Shown piece after piece: positions 47,462-60,690 of a stretch of 64,000 bases of DNA; positions within the stretch are counted from its first letter, which is position 1; every line of letters starts with the position of its first letter. The position numbers and the translations under genes were made by a program. Source of the stretch: Numida meleagris (lineage: Eukaryota > Chordata > Aves > Galliformes > Numididae); NCBI RefSeq assembly GCF_002078875.1, contig NC_034438.1, positions 66,293,404-66,357,403 on the forward strand, read 5' to 3'. A model generated the notes under the pieces. The model was not told the origin of the DNA, searched no databases, and worked only from the letters and a program-made list of their open reading frames with translations.

Positions 47462-50400
47462 CAACTCTCTTCATGCAGAATGCTGGCTGAACAGCCAAAG
47501 ATTAATACTGATTATCCTTAATGGGGGATGTTTTAACCCACACGGCCTATATAAACTACATAACCTGTAACCTGTCAGCTAATACACATTCTCTTCATTT
47601 TTACCTGTTCAAAACACAAAAGGAATATGAAGGATGATGAGCTGCAACACGCTCTGCTGTTGAAGGGAAGTGGATCCAAGTCAGAACAGCACCTGTGGCT
47701 CAGAAAGGGCAGGTGAAAGGCCAACTCACTGTGCTCCCAGCTCCACTACACTACGTAACAGGTACTTACATTAAAATAGTAACTAAAAATCATCAACTCT
47801 TTAAGGAACAATGAATACATTCCACTGCTCCATTCTACAAATGAATGCCTTGTTGAAATAGTTGCATAAATCCTCATAAAAACATCACACAACTCCCAGA
47901 AGCCATGCCAAGCATTGCAAGAAATACCAATCTATTCTTTGCCTGCACTGCAGCTGGTTTCTGGAAGCCAGGCTGATGCCATTCTTTCAAAGGTAACTTT
48001 CGTGGCTTTGAGGTTTTACACCTGTCCCAGCGCAAACCTCCTTCATGCAAGCACTCACACCTGCCATGGTAGGGCACTTAGAAGTTTAATTTGCAGTCAG
48101 TGCAGTTACCAAATGGACACTGAGGCTTTATGATGGCACGTGCTCGGTGGCCTGCAGTAGAAGAGTCACTGACCAAGCAAGCCTTTTGGTATTCTAAATT
48201 ACATATAAACACTCACTGTAAGTAGACGCAGCTGTCAAATCATAAGCTTCTAGTGAAGCTGTAGGCACACTCACAGAGGCATAACAATGAACTACCCAAA
48301 ATGGAGACTGTGACCTCTCTAACTTCTTTACAGGTTGAAAAGAAGAGAGAAATTTCTTGTTCTTGTGTGGAGGCTGCAAAACCTGAAGATCTCAGCCAGA
48401 ACACCACATGCCACCCTCACTTCCTGCCCTAAGGTGGAAGAGTAGCTTGCAGTCTCCTCAAACGCTCTCCTCCACTCCTCCAAGCATGAGAAGGGCAAGG
48501 TTTCCAAGTTACAAATGGTAAATGAGAGTTCAGAAAGCTTCAAGGGTGGTTTAGATAAGAACTACAAGCAATACATGGCAGTTTCTTTTGTGTGCAGCAG
48601 TATGCAAACAAGACCTGCCGCGTAGGGGAGGCTGGATAACATTAGTACAAAACAGAGAGAAAAGAACTTTTTTGACTCAGAAATTGGAGAACCAAATATC
48701 CCTCTACATTGCTATTTCTTCAGAAACCACCCATCAGAAAATAAAAATACGATAGCTTTTTGTAAGATGAAAAGGGAAAAAATAGTCTTAATGTTTTTCG
48801 GTTTTGTTCTATGCAGTCTTTACACTATTTTTGCTTGGGCATACACACAACAAAGGCAGGGAATCTCCTGGGATATGAGCTGGTTTGCACTGAATGTATC
48901 TGCATGCGAATAGTCCCAAATGTTCATGTTCAGAGCATCAAAGCCTGAAGTGAAGAGTCAGGAGAGAGACACAGCTCCCATACTCCAATCTGCCACAAAA
49001 ACAGCTGCAGAAAGAGGAACCAAGGCAGATACTTCAAACCAAACAATAAAATATACTCTATCAAAACTTCCATAACCACATAAACATGTGAAAGAGTGCT
49101 ATGTCTTAGCAGTGCGAGGCACGCTGGCTATGCTAGGCAGTACTGCTGTGTCGGTCAAGATGTTTGCATCCTGGCTATGGACTGCGGATGCAACAACATC
49201 CATTTTGAGACTGGTGCAGCTTTCTTCCATGTCACTCACTGCCTCCAGAGCAGTCACCATGCCTTTCTATTTGCAGAAAAGCCATGCTTTGGGTCCTTCA
49301 GCGTAAGCCTTGCCCCACCCATAAGACTTTTCAGAAAACCTCTTTGTATTCCTTTTACAAATTAACTGAGACAAAAGGTTGCCTTCCACATCACTTAAAG
49401 GTGGTAGTTCCTTATTATACATTGAAAGAAAATATATTTCCTTGTTAAACATTTGTAATCTGGAGGTTGGTATATCATTACTTAAAGTACTCACCCAAAT
49501 AAATGGCTATGCTAGCAAATTCTTAAGTGTAACCTGCCTGTGTCAAACACAGACCTTGCAGCTGATGATTAGTAAGCACAACAACACTGGCTTTGCAAAA
49601 ATGCTATCAGTTTCTCTTCATTTCTCATCCTGCTGCCAGCTGAAGAGAGAAATCAAAACCCAGTCTGTTTGTCAACTGATCACTTCAACTGAAATGAAAT
49701 GGTTCTCCAGTAACTACGCAGATGCTCTTTTGCACAACTCTTGGGAATTGGCTGACACGTGTGCATGGATTGTTAAGTGACACTGGGTCCGCCGTGCTGG
49801 TACAACTGCACCATGTTAGGTGTGTGAGCAGGGTGTCCAATGCCCTCTCCTCTAAGAGGAGTCAGATGCAGTCATGGTAGAAAATGTTTCATTAAATAGG
49901 TTTATTTTGATGATTGACAAGGGTTAATGACTTAAAAAAATGCAAAACAAGACATCCAGTTACAAATCTAAAACCACTCGATATCTTTTTTTTTTTTTTT
50001 TTAAGTATCCTTCCTTTTCCTTTCATGGACTAGAATTTCATTTTAGTTTGTTTAACAGAAGAGTGCAGCAACTGCTCTACAAATACACAATAGATTTATA
50101 CAGCCTTTTTTCTTTCTATACACACAGCTTCTGCTGGGAAAAGTTCAACTCTTTGTTACTCCTCATACTTCTAGAAAAGTAAAAAGTGGGCACATAGAGG
50201 CAACTTCAAACAAGGGGAGAAGAGATTTATCAATACCATATGTAAGAACAACTTCTTCCTGTTGCTACAGCAGTATCAGAAAATGGGAAACAGCTCCCAG
50301 AACCGCTTTTAGGTGAACAAGGGAGGCACTGAGTCCAGTCATAGGAAACAATTTCCATGAAAAGGAGATAAATGTGTCAGCTTGGCAGCTTTTCTTGCTT

Positions 50401-51260
50401 GTAACAGCTAAATTCTCTCCCTCTTCTTCAGGGGAACATTTCCTCTTTCACAAAAGGAGATATTTCAAAAAACTCAACTGTCCTTGCAAATCTACGGTTA
50501 TATTTGCAAATGCGTACTAAGATACAAAGTCATTTATTGAAGGACAAAGAGCCAAGCAGACACCCCTTAGTCCAACACAACAAAAACCTACAGGCATGCT
50601 CCTTCTCAATTCCCTCACAGGGTTACTGAAAGTGTAGTTTTGTTGGTTTGTTTGTTCCAAATAACCCCCTAGGCTTTCAGCACCAGCATCTAAAGGGTAC
50701 TAATCCAGCACACTGCAACAGATGCCTTCTGGACACCAAGCATCTTCATTTACAGAAGGCTCCTGAGCTTGAGCACTTCATTATTGAGCACAGCCTCCCA
50801 CCACCAACACCACTTGAGGGTGGAAAAGAAATGCATCAGACTTAACAAATGATGTCATCACTTCAGAAGCCCTGTGACCTTCCATACCAGCTCAGAGTCT
50901 TTTTATCTGCTCTCCAGGTTTTCCTCCGAGCTCACACGGATCATGCTTTTTGACCTTTCTCACTGTGCCAGGGAATTAAAATAAACAAGAGAGTAAATTC
51001 TGAGGGAAGCCAAGTTCCCGATGAGTTCAGGATTTCAGACAGTGCAGCTATGGGGAGTGGGGAGGAAGAGGAGGGACAAGTAAATGCCCAGACCCAGGCC
51101 AACACCGTGCTCGCCACCAGCCTAGTCATGGCCCCAGCCATGACACAGCAGGCCTGACCACCTGCTTTTCTGCAAGCACCCGCATTTTCCAACAGCATCT
51201 CTCTGACAACCTGTGGTTACAGACAGAGGGCTGTTTTTCTTTTTTAGGCTGAGCCAAGTG

Positions 51261-51290
51261 GAAGGGTTCCAGAATGAAGGGTTCCAGAAC
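51261..51290. repeat. Tandem duplication, period 15 bp
   Basis: GAAGGGTTCCAGAAT followed directly by GAAGGGTTCCAGAAC. Confidence 0.92.
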
Positions 51291-54200
51291 GAGACCTGCA
51301 GACAGCATGAGGATTTTCTGCTGTTGTCATTACTTTCAGCATTAAAGCAGTGCAACAAGTGTGCAAGTGCATGACTGAACCTTACTCATAGAAGGGCTGA
51401 AAACAAAAATTAAAAAAGCAGACTTTTGTCTGAAACTAAAAAACACACGTCCATCTGTGAGCTCAGTGATGGCATCCACAGATGTACGAAACAGGAAGCT
51501 GTCCTGCTAATAATGCCAGAAACAGAAGCGCTCCAATCACATTTGTCATTCACATTCAGCTTCAAAATGCATGCATTGACAAAAAAAACCCAGGCCTTCT
51601 TTAACACGTTTCTCATGTGGAGACTGCAAGCAGGGAGGCACAAAGGCTGTTGTTTGAAGGCTGCAGTCACTACCCACCAGCCAGGAAGAGGGCCGATGAT
51701 GCATCTTAGATATCTGTTTCCACATGCATTCCTACTGGAAACAATTTTATATTTTGATGTTAAGAGCCATTAAAACTACAGAGGCAGGAATAATTTCAGA
51801 CAGAAAATTCTATTTTTCTATTTTCAGGACCCGGAGTCCTTGCTCCTGATGCCTGTGTGGAACGAAACAACTTGCCAGCAGCACCCTTCTCCTCTCCCAC
51901 AAAACAGCCTCTTGTTCAAAATGTTTTCCACTGCTGCAAACAAACAGTCCTTCAGTGCCTTGCTGAGTACAGTCTTGCTGTGTGACAAGTTAACAGCTGG
52001 CATTTTTGTGCACACAGCCCTAAGCTGAGGCCTAGCTGTAAATTCGGCCTTGCTCTCTCGTCTTAGCATTTCAGCAGTTTCCACTGATACACAAACACCA
52101 TCCTGAAGATGAAAATGCAAGCCAGTGTCTGGACATGTTCTGTACTCCAGGTCTCCCCACACTGCAAAACGATGTACTCTAAGCCTGTCGCCCCTTCTAA
52201 TGGATGGATTCCCATTTTCTGTTCCAAAAATTCAGGTGAGGAAGTCTGAGATCAGAAGGCCTTCCTAGCTGTGTGCTTTTACAAGTGTGTCTACTTAGAT
52301 ACACCAACTACCTGCTTTTTTTATTGATCACAACTTCTAACTTCAGCTTTTTTCAGGTTGCTAAGAACTCTGGCTTAAAACAAACATCCCACAGGTGTGC
52401 GTCCATCTCAGCTGCTTCAGAGAAGCCCAGGCTGATAGGAATGGTCATGGCTGCAGCATGGCTAAGCTGAATTAGGCAGCAGAGAGTGCGCTATGGCACT
52501 GATGCATTTTGGTTTAATGTGGATTTTCACTAAGTAAATTTAACCCTGGAGCCAGTGGTTTGTTATTTCACCTGGACTCAAGAGAAAAGGGTGTCCTCTA
52601 CTGCTCGGGGATAAAGGTGTGACTTTCAAATCCTATTATTCATAATAAAGATAAAAAACAATTCCTTTGGCCCTGTAGAGAAGAAAACCTATTTTTGAAA
52701 TTTATTTTTGTAAGACTTTTTGAAACAAGAAACAACCAATGCAAGCAATTAGAAGACTTTTTATTTCACTTTTATTTTTAAATAAAAAAAATAACATTCA
52801 TGTAGACCTTGAACTACCCAAGTTTTATCTCTCTCTGGCCATTCTTAGAGGAACGCAGAGAGCTCTTGTTTGCCCTTTAAATTTATTTCTTCCCTGAAAG
52901 GTAATAAATTACAGTGAAGTCAGGGGAAAGACTTTTATTAAACAAGGTCTCCTTTCCATCATGTGTAAAGAAATGGATTTACTAGAGGGATTTTTCCCCT
53001 TTGAAAATAAAATAAAACCACATTCCTGCCTTGGGAAACGATGGAAGTTCCTCAAACCAGAGTTTCAAAGGATCCCAAATGTAAATAAATAATACTTATT
53101 CTTAACTGAAGGGGGAAAGAAGGGGAAAAGTTTCAAATGGTTTCCCCAGGGTGAAGTGATGAATTACACAGGGATACCTGGAATACTTCAGAGGAAAGAC
53201 AGTTACCAAAGACATATCAGCTTTAGCTGAGGATGCAATAAATTTAATTGGGAGAGTCAGTGAAGGAGTTAAAGAAAACATTATGAACCAAACTTCTAAC
53301 ACACCCCGTCAGGCTCTGGGTTCAGAGAAAGAGTTGTGTGATTCCAAGGCACCAAAAAACTTCTCCTTCAGAAGCGAGAGCTTGCACGGGCTTGTTTTGA
53401 AGAAGGAAGCTAGTCAGGAGTTTTATCACACAAAGAAACAGTCCAAGGTAGTAATTTCTACATGCCATGCTTCTTTATTCTTTTTCTTTTCAGTATCCTC
53501 ACCTGCCAAGCAGCACTGAAAAGTTATTTGGTTTGGGGCCACAAGGCATGATTTGATAAGATCAGCTGGAGTACATTTGCAGGAATAAATACAGCAGTAA
53601 AACTGACCAGCAAATGACATTCAGAGGGACACATTAACTGTCAGAGAGCACACAGAGTATTGCTCTTTCTAGCAGCATAGAAAAAGCAAGAAAAAAACCA
53701 TCAAATCCAAATTACTGCATAATGATGTATGCATTGCAGCTTAGACTCTTATCAAGTTTTCATGCTTCCATTACTACTTCAGCTGAGAGCAGAAACCCTT
53801 ATCTCTGATTTTTAAATAGACCTCCATGAAAACTATTTATCCTTTTATTGAACAATGCAATATCTAGTTAATTCAGCAAGTGAGCTATATGAAGAAAATA
53901 AGAATATGGACACTTACAGGTAAGAACATAAAAAGTAGTAATCCGCTTTTCTTATGGGTAATAAACAGCATGAAAATTTTATTTTTTGTTGGTATTAAAT
54001 CAGAGTCATTTCACAGTTAAATACTGTAGCAAATATCAGCAATAATCTGAAGACTTCTATTTTCTCTCCTTATGTGCTAGTTGAAGGTACAAAGGTTTTT
54101 TTAAATTTCAACATCAAAATATCATTAGGACAGAAAAAATGATAATACATAATAACAATCTTTGAAGTCATCCGCATCTCAACTGTATGCACTATTTTCC

Positions 54201-56538
54201 TTAAAGGAAGCTTCAGAGGAGAAATCATAATGGCTTTTATGGAATTCCACTGAGAAAAAAAGAAAGAAATCCATCCCATCAAGAATCACAAAGGACAAAA
54301 TATGATATTAAAAATATTGTAGGATAATTTTAATGAATTCATTACTTCATGCGCATATTTGATGACACAGCTTGGAAGTATTGCAGCCATACTACAGCTT
54401 TGAAAGCACTTACTATAAATCTTCTGTTCCTCTACCTTCCCCACACAATAGTAATAAGAATTAATCTTATAAACTCCATAAGGAGCACTCCATTTAGACT
54501 ACGGCCATCAGCCACAATTTCCCAGTTTACTTGACTGTGGGTTAAATTCACAGTTTATGCACTTTTAAAATATACTTATCTAAAAACACTGGGACTGTGC
54601 ATAACTGCACCCTGTGTGTTAGAACAGAAAGTCATTGATGCTCAGCCTCGTATTGCCAGTGCCAGTCCCTGAGTTTATTGCCCTGTTTTTCCACCAGGAC
54701 TAAATCAATACACAAGTGACATTGCTGTGATGCAGGGGTCAGACTGGGTTGGTAACTCTGAATGAGACCCCATGCTGGCCACAGGGTAACCTGGTATTTA
54801 TGGCTTCACATTCCCTCACTTCCAGAGAAGATGGGAAATGTCCTCATGCTGGCCAGACCTCATTACCCAGCTCAGCTCTCCACGGAACACACAGTATTCA
54901 TGAAAACAACTGGATGCTACTTTTTTCTGCAAACAGGGCCACCAATACTTTGTTGAAGGATGTCTTCAAGGGAAGATGACAGGCTCACGGCCAGCTGAAA
55001 AACGCTGCTGAAGGCTGTGTCTCTCTTCATGCCAGCACAACTCCTCAAGGAGAAGATGGAGAGGACGAGCTGTCCCCTTCCAGTCGCAGGGCTCAGAGTT
55101 CAACCCCAGCCTCTCTGAAACATCCTGCTATCAGCTGCACATGCTACCAGAGCTGTTGTTTGCTTTGGACCAGGAGAATAACCTTCCATGGGCAAGGAAG
55201 GTCTGCTGAAGGTCAAGTGAAGCCATGACCAAGCCTTGTCTAAACAACATCAACTTGATATCAACCCAGGACCACTTGGCAATGGGTGAAACATATTTAA
55301 TAAACGTTAGATATGTCAAAGCCTTAAGGTTCAGGAGCTAATGAAGACAGGCGATGTCTGTTAATCACCTGACGTTGCATGAGAGGTATGGAAATGAAGA
55401 CATCCCCTAGCGAAACTCAGAGTACTCTCATTCAGGTACTAGTAGCACTAGTTCTTTTCATTTCCTTCTGACAATTTAGAAGTCATGCTGCATGAAGAAC
55501 TATGCAGTAGTTATACCACTGGGGAGGAAGTGGGAAAATATGGAGAATGCATGTCAGGAGAGACAGCAATGATATTGAAAACATCTTTTAAAAACGTACC
55601 TTCATAGAACTCCACAGTTTTGATCAATCAATGAGACAGAAAGGTTAAAGTTATCAATACTGTATTTTATTTGCTTTGGTTGCCTGTCTACAGTATGTTG
55701 AAACTTGGTGCATTACCACATTTGTTTGCAGCTTTATGTCACTATCTGGTACCCAACTGTGAAAGAAAAGCTACAGAAGTACAAAAAAAAAAAAGAAAAA
55801 AAAAAAGAAGTCTCTCATGCAATTTATAACTGTAGCAGAAAGAAAGGGCAGAAAAAAGCTGCTCCTGAGCAGTTCCACCCTTCCAGATGTTTATACTGAA
55901 CTTCCAGATGTTTTCCTTGCATTTATTGCTTCAGTATAGAAAGGCAAGGGACTGTCTTCAAACACAGTAAGACTCCTTTAAATCAAAGTAGTTTAGACAA
56001 AAGGAATCTTCACTTTTTTTTCATCTGTGTTCACAGTAGTTTCCAAATTTTGCAGATTAAATCACGTTCCTACAAGCAAAGTAGATAGTATCACAGCCAG
56101 TGAAGGCCTAAAGTGTCGTCTTAGTTCCCAGGAACGTAAGGGGTGAGCAGTGAGGAATTCACTGTTTGCTCTGCCTGTGTCAGGGTGTAGCTGTGCTGCT
56201 CAGCCCAACAGGCGTGCCTGGTTTTGGCCAAACACCACTGAGAAGTAAGGCTAACTGGTCGGACTGACTGTAGAAGAGCTGTTGCTATTATAACTTAAAA
56301 TTTAGTTATAAAACCTCAGAATCATTATCTCACCGACAGCACTCTCCCACCCTGTCTCAAGGAGAGCTACTGACTAATTACTGCAAAAGGATGGGCAAAA
56401 CCACAATTTTAAACATTCTGCAGGGGGACCACACAAAAGGTTCCAGTTTGTGGTTTTTTTTTTTGCTTTAATTATCTCTTGTACCATAACGGTGCCAAGA
56501 GAAAGGTTCTCAGACAAAGACTACCATCTAGATACAGA

Positions 56539-56578
56539 AGATAGGTATGAGGAACAAAGATAGGTATGGAGGAACACG
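56539..56578. repeat. Tandem duplication, period about 19 bp
   Basis: AGATAGGTATGAGGAACAA followed by AGATAGGTATGGAGGAACAC. Confidence 0.9.
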
Positions 56579-57190
56579 GAAGAGTTATTCACATTATGAA
56601 AACAGGAGCTGTAAGTATGGCAGGAGACCATACAGGCTGATCAGCACTTGTGATCTACGCTGATACTTACCTACAAAAATAGGTTTACAAAAACGTCTAA
56701 AAACACTTCACCTTTCATGTCTTATTTCAGGTCATGGAAAGCTAAAGCAGAGCTCTTTTTTCAGCCTGGAGTTCTGAAATCTACTGGTGGTATCCTAACA
56801 ATGACTTTTACCACAAAAAGCAGCATAGAGTTGTCCTTAAAAATAAAACACAAAAATGGGGAGGACAGAAGGGATGACGCCAGCTCTCGGCTATTGCATC
56901 CTCTGGGTTTCTGCGTGTTCATTTGATGGCTCATTTAAACATAACACGTGGTAGTGGTGAAATGCAAAGTGTCACTGAGCTGCAAGCCAAGCCAGACCCT
57001 GCTTTATGGCCATGTGTGGTGTACAGATCAGTTCTGCCTTGGCCCCAGCATACAAGAAAAGGCATGCTCTGGAGAGAGAGCTTTATGATCCTTGCTTCAT
57101 TCAAAAGATTTCAAAAGCTGCCTTGTTAGAAGGAAAAAAAAGGGCTTAACTATGAAATCACTTCCTCCTGTTTAAAATATTTCACTCGAG

Positions 57191-57276
57191 AGGAAAAAAA
57201 AAACACACACAACAAAAAGCAAAAACAAAAGAGCAGCAAAAAAAAAAAGAAAAGAAAGAAAAAGGGGGAAAAAAAA
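57191..57276 (+). repeat. A-rich low-complexity tract
   Basis: Runs of A broken by CACACA, GC and G-rich bits (for example AAAAAGCAAAAACAAAAGAG). There are two A-runs of 11 or more. No tail signal or coding remnant defines it as a retrocopy end. Confidence 0.85.
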
Positions 57277-59880
57277 TCTGATCTCTGCCTCTGATGAGTT
57301 CCTAGGACTATGCGCCCTGGGATGACGCTGGGTGCCAGACCCCGACCGCTCCTGATGCACAATCAGCTGCTTGTGTACAGCCAGGGACATGGCGCTTTGT
57401 GCAAGCACTCTAACAAAGGTCCTCAAGCAAGGATGTGCGTGCTTCCACCTGCCATTGCTCACAGGTGTACCCAGCTCCCGACCTCCCTCAGCTCTCGGGG
57501 GTCCCACAGCAGGAATCACTCCAGCTCCTTCCCCACTCAGCTGTGAGCAGAGCTGCTCACCCACCGAAACGCTGCCTTTCCTCTCTCTGCCTTCAGAAGA
57601 AGTTGCTCTCTGCCTCCAGTGTGATGTATTAGCCTGCTCTGCATCATTAAGGAAGGCAGGGTGGTCCTTTCCTCTCTGCTGTGGAGGCTCACTGATGCAG
57701 AAAAAAGCAGAGGGCATGAGATAAACATTCAGCACACTGCTGCAGGCAGCCCTAGAGGTCCACCCACCTTTACTGCCTTTACCAAAGCAGAAACAAACTC
57801 TGCCCCTGCAGCACTGCCTTTGGAAGGAGGTGGTGGGAAAACACCACTTTTAGAAATTAAATCTGTTGCCTGAGAAAACTGTAAGCCAGATTCGCAAGCA
57901 GACTTCAAGGAGTGCAAGAGCACCAGCACACCAGGGATTGCTGCAGGTCTCGTCTGAGCGCAGACTTCACCTAGCCAGCACTTGAAACTGCTCAGAGCCA
58001 GAAAGCAAACTTTCTTTCAAAGCGATTATTTGGAGATGTGGGACAGCACTTGCGGGCTGGTGGCAACTAATGAGCTTTTCTCATGGCTCAGCTGGTCATC
58101 TGCTAAACGCCCTGACGTACAAACATTCAACCTCCCCAGTCTCGGTGGTTGCCCCCATCTTCATCTTGCAGCTGTGCCTGTGAGGCAGCAGCAAGGTGAA
58201 GGCATGGTTTTAATTGGTAGCCCTGTGACTGAACTCATCCAACCAAACGGCCTGGAGATTCATTTATTTTCCTCTAAGAGATTTAATAAAAGAACACATT
58301 GTCTCTTGCTATAAATGGTGTCGTATGCAGATCAGTAGAGGTGCTACAGCAAAACAACACTGAATTTAGGGATAGGAAATAAGGCCCTGTCTGATTTTTG
58401 TGGAAAACATTACATGCACTACCTGCAGTACGGAGAAATTGCACTTGAAAGAATCTAAATGTGGAATCAGAGGTACTACTAAACTCCAACAGCATTTTAA
58501 CTTGAGTCACCTTCAGTCCAATGAACACTATTTAACCAAAGACGCATTCTACTGTTTCCAGAACAGGTGGAAAAAATAGAGCTCTTAGTAGGAAAAAATA
58601 ACGGCTAGTTTAGGCTTTCTGTACACCTCTACTGCTGTGGCCACAATGGGTGGCCTATCAATCTTCAGTGAGATCTGTGCTCATATTAACAGGAGAACAG
58701 AGAAAGATGCAGTCACTCCCTACACTGCCATCTACTCCCAGGCATGCTTCATAATAACTACAGTTTGCTGTCTGTTCAATGACTTGTATTTATTTACTCC
58801 TGCAACAATGCATTTTACTGATACCAGTGTTTACTATCCCCCACTCATTTTTTTTAAAGCCTGAAACAGTCCTTTTCCTCAGAGGAAATACTTCACTGGT
58901 GTATGAACAGCAATTAATTCAGAAGAGGAAATAAGGATCTATTTCCAAAAAAGAAGTCTGCAAAATCTAGCTTTTTTTCATTTTCTTAACCTCATCTTGC
59001 CTACTCTGAGGAGGGAGGTGGGGGCAGCTGTCCAAATCATAAAAGGTTTTACCCACCCCTACAGCCCCCCATGCAAAACATGAAGGAAAGAAGAAGAAAA
59101 AAGCCAGGACACTTAAGAATAGCTTTTCAATAGCTGAACAGGGCAGTGAACTACACAGTTCACATTGTGCTTAAAGAAAATATTACTAGGTGAGAAAACA
59201 GCATTTACATTCTTTAACTAAAATGAGAGTTGTCACAATGACTTACATCAAAGTCAATGATCAAAGTCAGCTATCTTCTTTGTGTAGGCAGTAACTGCTA
59301 GAAATCAAAAGTCACAGTGTAAAGCCATGGAACTCAGGATGTCAAACAAGAACTCTGGCTAAGTTTTGGTCTTTGTAAAGTTGGGGACAGTTGCATTTAT
59401 GGACAACTTGGCCAAGTTTACCACGCAGCAGGGGACTAGCATTGCAAGAGACCCATGTACCATGCTGAAGGACCTGGGGAGGTACATAGCTGGGGACAGA
59501 GACAACTGGCACCATCCCTACCTGCACGCAGCTCACCGTCATCAGCTGCAGCAAAGAACAGAAGGAACTGCAAGGAAAATCACCAAGGAGTGGTAACAAC
59601 CATCCAGGCTGTTATTTTGCACAAGAAAGCAGAGAGCCCAAGACCAAACCAAATACACTTGTCCAAAAAGACAGAAACCTTTAGACTTCAAAGTGCATTA
59701 CAATGTTTGCTTGATATTTCCTCATTTTTCAAGCCTTGAACCTTAGGGACCTCCACAGAACTGTACCAGTACCTCATGTGATATCTTCATGTATAAATAA
59801 AGGGGCAGGTATTTCAGATGTGCCAAACCTTATAGCAGAGACCTGACCATACTGTGCATAAAGTCTTGTTTAACATGTGA

Positions 59881-60212
59881 AATCACAGAACCACACAATT
59901 GTAGGGGTTGGAAGTGACTTCAAGAGATCATCAAGTCCAACCCCTCGGCTACAACAGGTACCCTACAGTAGGTTGCATAGGTAGGCGTCCATGTGGGTCT
60001 TGGATACAGAATCATAGAATTATAGAATTAGCAAGGTTGGAAAAGACCCACAAGATCATCCAGTCCAACATACATCCATAGAAGGAGGTTCCACAACCTC
60101 ACTGGGCAATCTGTTTCAGTGCTCAGTCACCCTTACCGTAAAGTTCTTCTGCATGTTAGTATGGAACTTCCTGTGTTCAAGTTTTAGGCCATTACAGCTT
60201 GTTAAGCACCCT
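59881..60212 (-). mobile_element. CR1 LINE 3' fragment interrupted by a second CR1
   Basis: The outer copy starts AATCACAGAACCACACAATT and GTAGGGGTTGGAAGTGAC, runs to GTGGGTCTTGGATA (60005), then resumes at about 60079 with AGAAGGAGGTTCCACAACCT, CACTGGGCAATCTGTTTCAG and onward. These are contiguous in the CR1 3' region. Minus orientation, about 470 bp downstream of the LPAR1 donor. Confidence 0.88.
60006..60078 (-). mobile_element. CR1 3' end nested in another CR1
   Basis: ACAGAATCATAGAATTATAG octamers followed by GCAAGGTTGGAAAAGACCCA and GATCATCCAGTCCAACATAC, a second 3' terminus of about 70 bp, of a different CR1 subfamily from the host copy. Confidence 0.85.
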
Positions 60213-60674
60213 TTCAACAGAAGCCTGTAGCTCCTCTTTTTATTTCAGACACAAAATACTGCTTTAATATACACATCACTTTTTGGGTGGCAAAAGGAAA
60301 CAACAGTTATTTCAGTGTATAAAGCGTATAACGGACCCTTTTCATTTGGCATCTTCCCATGCAAACAGGCGAACAGTGCCTGGAACAGGCTGCTAGAGTA
60401 GGTTTTAAACTTGCATTGCTCCAAAAAGCTCTTGCATATCAAGGTCCTGTTATTTTCATCAGTTTCATGTTACACAGCTGGGTGACCACGTCTCTGATAT
60501 CCTTTTTCATAAATAAGCTTGATAATACCAACACAGTAATGAATGTTGGGGCTTCTTATTGCCCCTGCCTCTTCTACCATCTTCCAAATGATGCTGACCT
60601 CCCAGAAGCTGGATATGCATTACTGCAATCACCTGGTAAGAAACAGAGGGGGGAAGGTAGAGGGGACAATGTAA

Positions 60675-60690
60675 ACACTTACCAAGCACA
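60675..60690 (-). promoter_or_regulatory. LPAR1: 5' splice donor of the LPAR1 large coding exon
   Basis: The minus strand reads CTTG|GTAAGTG, close to the vertebrate donor consensus. The last exon base is 60683. Using this site joins G to GT of the downstream exon and keeps the conserved VLGAF reading. Confidence 0.93.

Larger units (their letters stand above)
47462..59880. other. LPAR1 intron, long stretch without a recognised repeat or gene
   Basis: About 12.4 kb, AT-rich and free of CR1 as far as I can read, unlike the rest of the window. It contains T/A runs (49987-50002, 55784-55807), short tandem duplications (51261-51290, 56539-56578), and an A-rich tract (57191-57276) beside a GC-richer stretch with a 187-codon minus ORF (57172-57735). 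None is a recognised gene. Confidence 0.5.
31296..60682 (-). other. LPAR1: LPAR1 intron within the TM6 coding region (29,387 bp)
   Basis: The intron is bounded by GT (minus strand, 60682-60681) and AG (31297-31296). It splits a Gly codon after its first base (phase 1). An intron inside TM6 is a known shared trait of the LPA1-3 receptor genes. It contains five recognisable CR1 fragments (31376, 38623, 44917, 47205 and 59881 onward), an octamer remnant at 42153, homopolymer runs and short tandem duplications. No exon of another gene was recognised on either strand. Confidence 0.93.

Noticed and set aside
49379..49780. 133-codon plus ORF in the LPAR1 intron
   Set aside because: No family similarity, no splice or promoter context; length is within chance for this composition.
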